A DNA stretch of 64,000 nucleotides from Candidatus Nanopelagicales bacterium (GTDB lineage: Bacteria > Actinomycetota > Actinomycetes > S36-B12 > GCA-2699445): the NCBI GenBank assembly GCA_037045355.1, contig JBAOHO010000013.1:248001-312000 (forward strand). The letters run 5' to 3'. Within the stretch, counting starts at the first letter, position 1, and each line of letters opens with the position of its first letter. Shown in pieces: positions 62,885 through 64,000 of this stretch. Position numbers and translations under genes: made by a program. A model generated the notes under the pieces. It had not been told where the DNA came from, searched no databases, and saw nothing but the letters and a program-made list of their open reading frames with translations.

Positions 62885-62903
62885 ATCCGGGCTGAACCCG
62901 GAT
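62885..62903. terminator. Short hairpin between convergent genes
   Basis: A 7-bp perfect GC-rich stem (62885-62891 with 62897-62903) with a 5-nt loop, four bases past the DUF2516 stop. Likely bidirectional terminator. Confidence 0.55.
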
Positions 62904-62929
62904 TCACCGACCTGGCCGTCCGAGCACCT

Positions 62930-64000
62930 TCAGCTGCCGAACACCGCCCGCCCCGCCACGAAAGTCATCTCGACAGTCGCGTCGGAGGGATGGGTCGGGT
63001 CGAGCGTGATGTCGTGGTCGAGCACTGCGAGATCAGCTCGCTTACCGACGTCGAGGGTGCCGGACCGGCTCTCGTCCCCGTTGACGAAGGCAGAACCCGA
63101 CGTGAACGCAGCCACTGCAGTGGACAACGGAACCCGCTCCTCCGGAAGGAATGGTGCGCTGTCGCGGTCATCGGGATTGACGCGGGTCACCATTACCTCT
63201 ATCTCCTCAAGGGGATCGGGGGTGGTCACCGGCCAGTCGCTCCCGCCGGCGAGCACAGTGCCAAGTGCCGCGAGTCGGGCGAAGGGGTACTGCAGGTCGG
63301 AGCGCTCCCGGCCGATGAACGGAATCGTCAGTTCCTCCATCTGCGGTTCGGTCTGGGCCCAGAACGGCTGGCAGTTGGCTGCGACCCCCAACTCGGCGAA
63401 GCGAGGGAGATCCTCGGGCTGAATGATTTGGACGTGGGCGATGTGGTGACGTTGCCCAGCACCGTTGGCGGCGCGTGCCGCCGCCACGGCATCCAGGCTG
63501 TGCCGCACGGCGCGATCCCCGATCGCGTGCATGTGCACCTGGAATCCGGCCGCGTCCAACTGCGTGACAGCGGCTGCCAGCAGTTCGCGGTCGACGTAGT
63601 CGAGGCCGTGGTTGTCGGTATGGCCGCCGCACCCGTCGCAGTACGGCTCGAGTAGGGAGCCGGTGCGATTCTCGAGGATGCCGTCGGTCATGATCTTCAC
63701 GGTCGTTGCCTGGTAGGCACCAGAGCCGCCGGCTTCGCGCAGCGTCAAGAACTCGTCGATCTGGTCCAGACCCCGATGACGGTCCCACCACAGAGCACCG
63801 ACCACGCGTGCGTCCAGTTCGCCTTGAGCCGCCAGCCGAGCGTAGGCGGCGTGAGTCGCCGGGGTCACCCAGGCGTCCTGCCAGGCTGTGATTCCCAGGG
63901 AGTGCAGGTACCCCTGTGCGTGCTGGATGGCGGCCATCCAACCTTCGGTGTCGGGTTGCGGGACAACGCGCGTGTGGAACGAGTAGGCGGCGCCTTCGTG
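62930..64000 (-). CDS. YtcJ-like amidohydrolase, 5' partial
   Basis: The C-terminal 356 residues are visible; the frame continues past the window end, so the N-terminal HxH metal motif is outside. What is seen fits the YtcJ/exoenzyme-regulatory AepA group of amidohydrolases: GITAWQDAW, VKIMTDGILENRTG, VHMHAIGDRAV, HHIAHVQII and GSDWPVTTPDP, the last containing the metal Asp. The enzyme probably hydrolyses an amide or cyclic amide. There is no signal information. An ATG at 63937 is internal and should not be used as start. Confidence 0.9.
   Translation of the reverse strand, partial: HEGAAYSFHTRVVPQPDTEGWMAAIQHAQGYLHSLGITAWQDAWVTPATHAAYARLAAQGELDARVVGALWWDRHRGLDQIDEFLTLREAGGSGAYQATTVKIMTDGILENRTGSLLEPYCDGCGGHTDNHGLDYVDRELLAAAVTQLDAAGFQVHMHAIGDRAVRHSLDAVAAARAANGAGQRHHIAHVQIIQPEDLPRFAELGVAANCQPFWAQTEPQMEELTIPFIGRERSDLQYPFARLAALGTVLAGGSDWPVTTPDPLEEIEVMVTRVNPDDRDSAPFLPEERVPLSTAVAAFTSGSAFVNGDESRSGTLDVGKRADLAVLDHDITLDPTHPSDATVEMTFVAGRAVFGS

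Overview
The window is chromosomal DNA from a high-GC Gram-positive bacterium of the Actinomycetota. Evidence: strongly G/C-biased third codon positions, frequent GTG starts, a probable leaderless gene (62569), a deazaflavin/F420-type oxidoreductase, DUF2516 and DUF2510 proteins, GTP-type PEP carboxykinase, and an aroA-rsgA-(M20)-hisN gene order. Secreted polysaccharide, protein and cell-wall enzymes, several Tat or lipoprotein signals and many transporters suggest a free-living aerobic heterotroph. Genus and family cannot be resolved from sequence alone. No rRNA, convincing tRNA, IS element, prophage, CRISPR array or replication origin was seen.

Layout. 1-8443: a secreted GH5 cellulase-like enzyme with two CBM2 modules (5' end outside the window), a LacI regulator, a membrane protein, an SDR dehydrogenase with a repeat-built N-terminus, an excalibur-type secreted protein, a thioredoxin lipoprotein/CcdA pair, an acyl-CoA-binding protein and a deazaflavin oxidoreductase. 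8505-28892: two TAP-type secreted hydrolases, a VOC protein, a CrtI/RetSat-like FAD enzyme, a DEAD-box helicase, two APC permeases, a Tat-exported sulfatase, a class V PLP enzyme, a paired set of unknown cytosolic proteins and an SLC13-type transporter. 29148-37616: envelope and secreted functions (SGNH hydrolase, M15 peptidase, a combined NlpC/P60-M23 hydrolase with a possible c-di-AMP riboswitch, a beta-lactamase-fold lipoprotein, a DHVHVS protein) and a class II amidotransferase. 37793-43441: a POT peptide transporter, DUF554, a second DEAD-box helicase and a lipoprotein hydrolase. 43455-54104: three tightly packed operons: lysozyme-like/penicillin acylase/AdoHcyase-like; small membrane protein/amine oxidase/tryptophanase-like; 28-aa ORF/ung/P450; then a CBS protein. 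54138-64000: hisN, an M20 peptidase, rsgA, aroA, a GTP-type pckG, a beta-propeller-like secreted protein, DUF2516 and an amidohydrolase that runs off the end.

Two anomalies stand out. First, pckG (59203-61050) carries 18 single-base insertions and no deletions, yet once they are removed it gives a complete, well-conserved 609-residue enzyme. Sixteen of the 18 extra bases sit beside a third codon position so that either neighbouring base gives the same amino acid; the other two give conservative changes. The same kind of doublet breaks a membrane protein (4415-4416) and a permease (16901-16902). This looks like two alleles written side by side, most simply a strain-mixture or polishing error in the assembly, rather than decay. 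Second, short in-frame or intergenic minisatellites (8-36 bp units, most often about 21 bp) occur at a dozen or more places, usually exactly at gene starts or ends.
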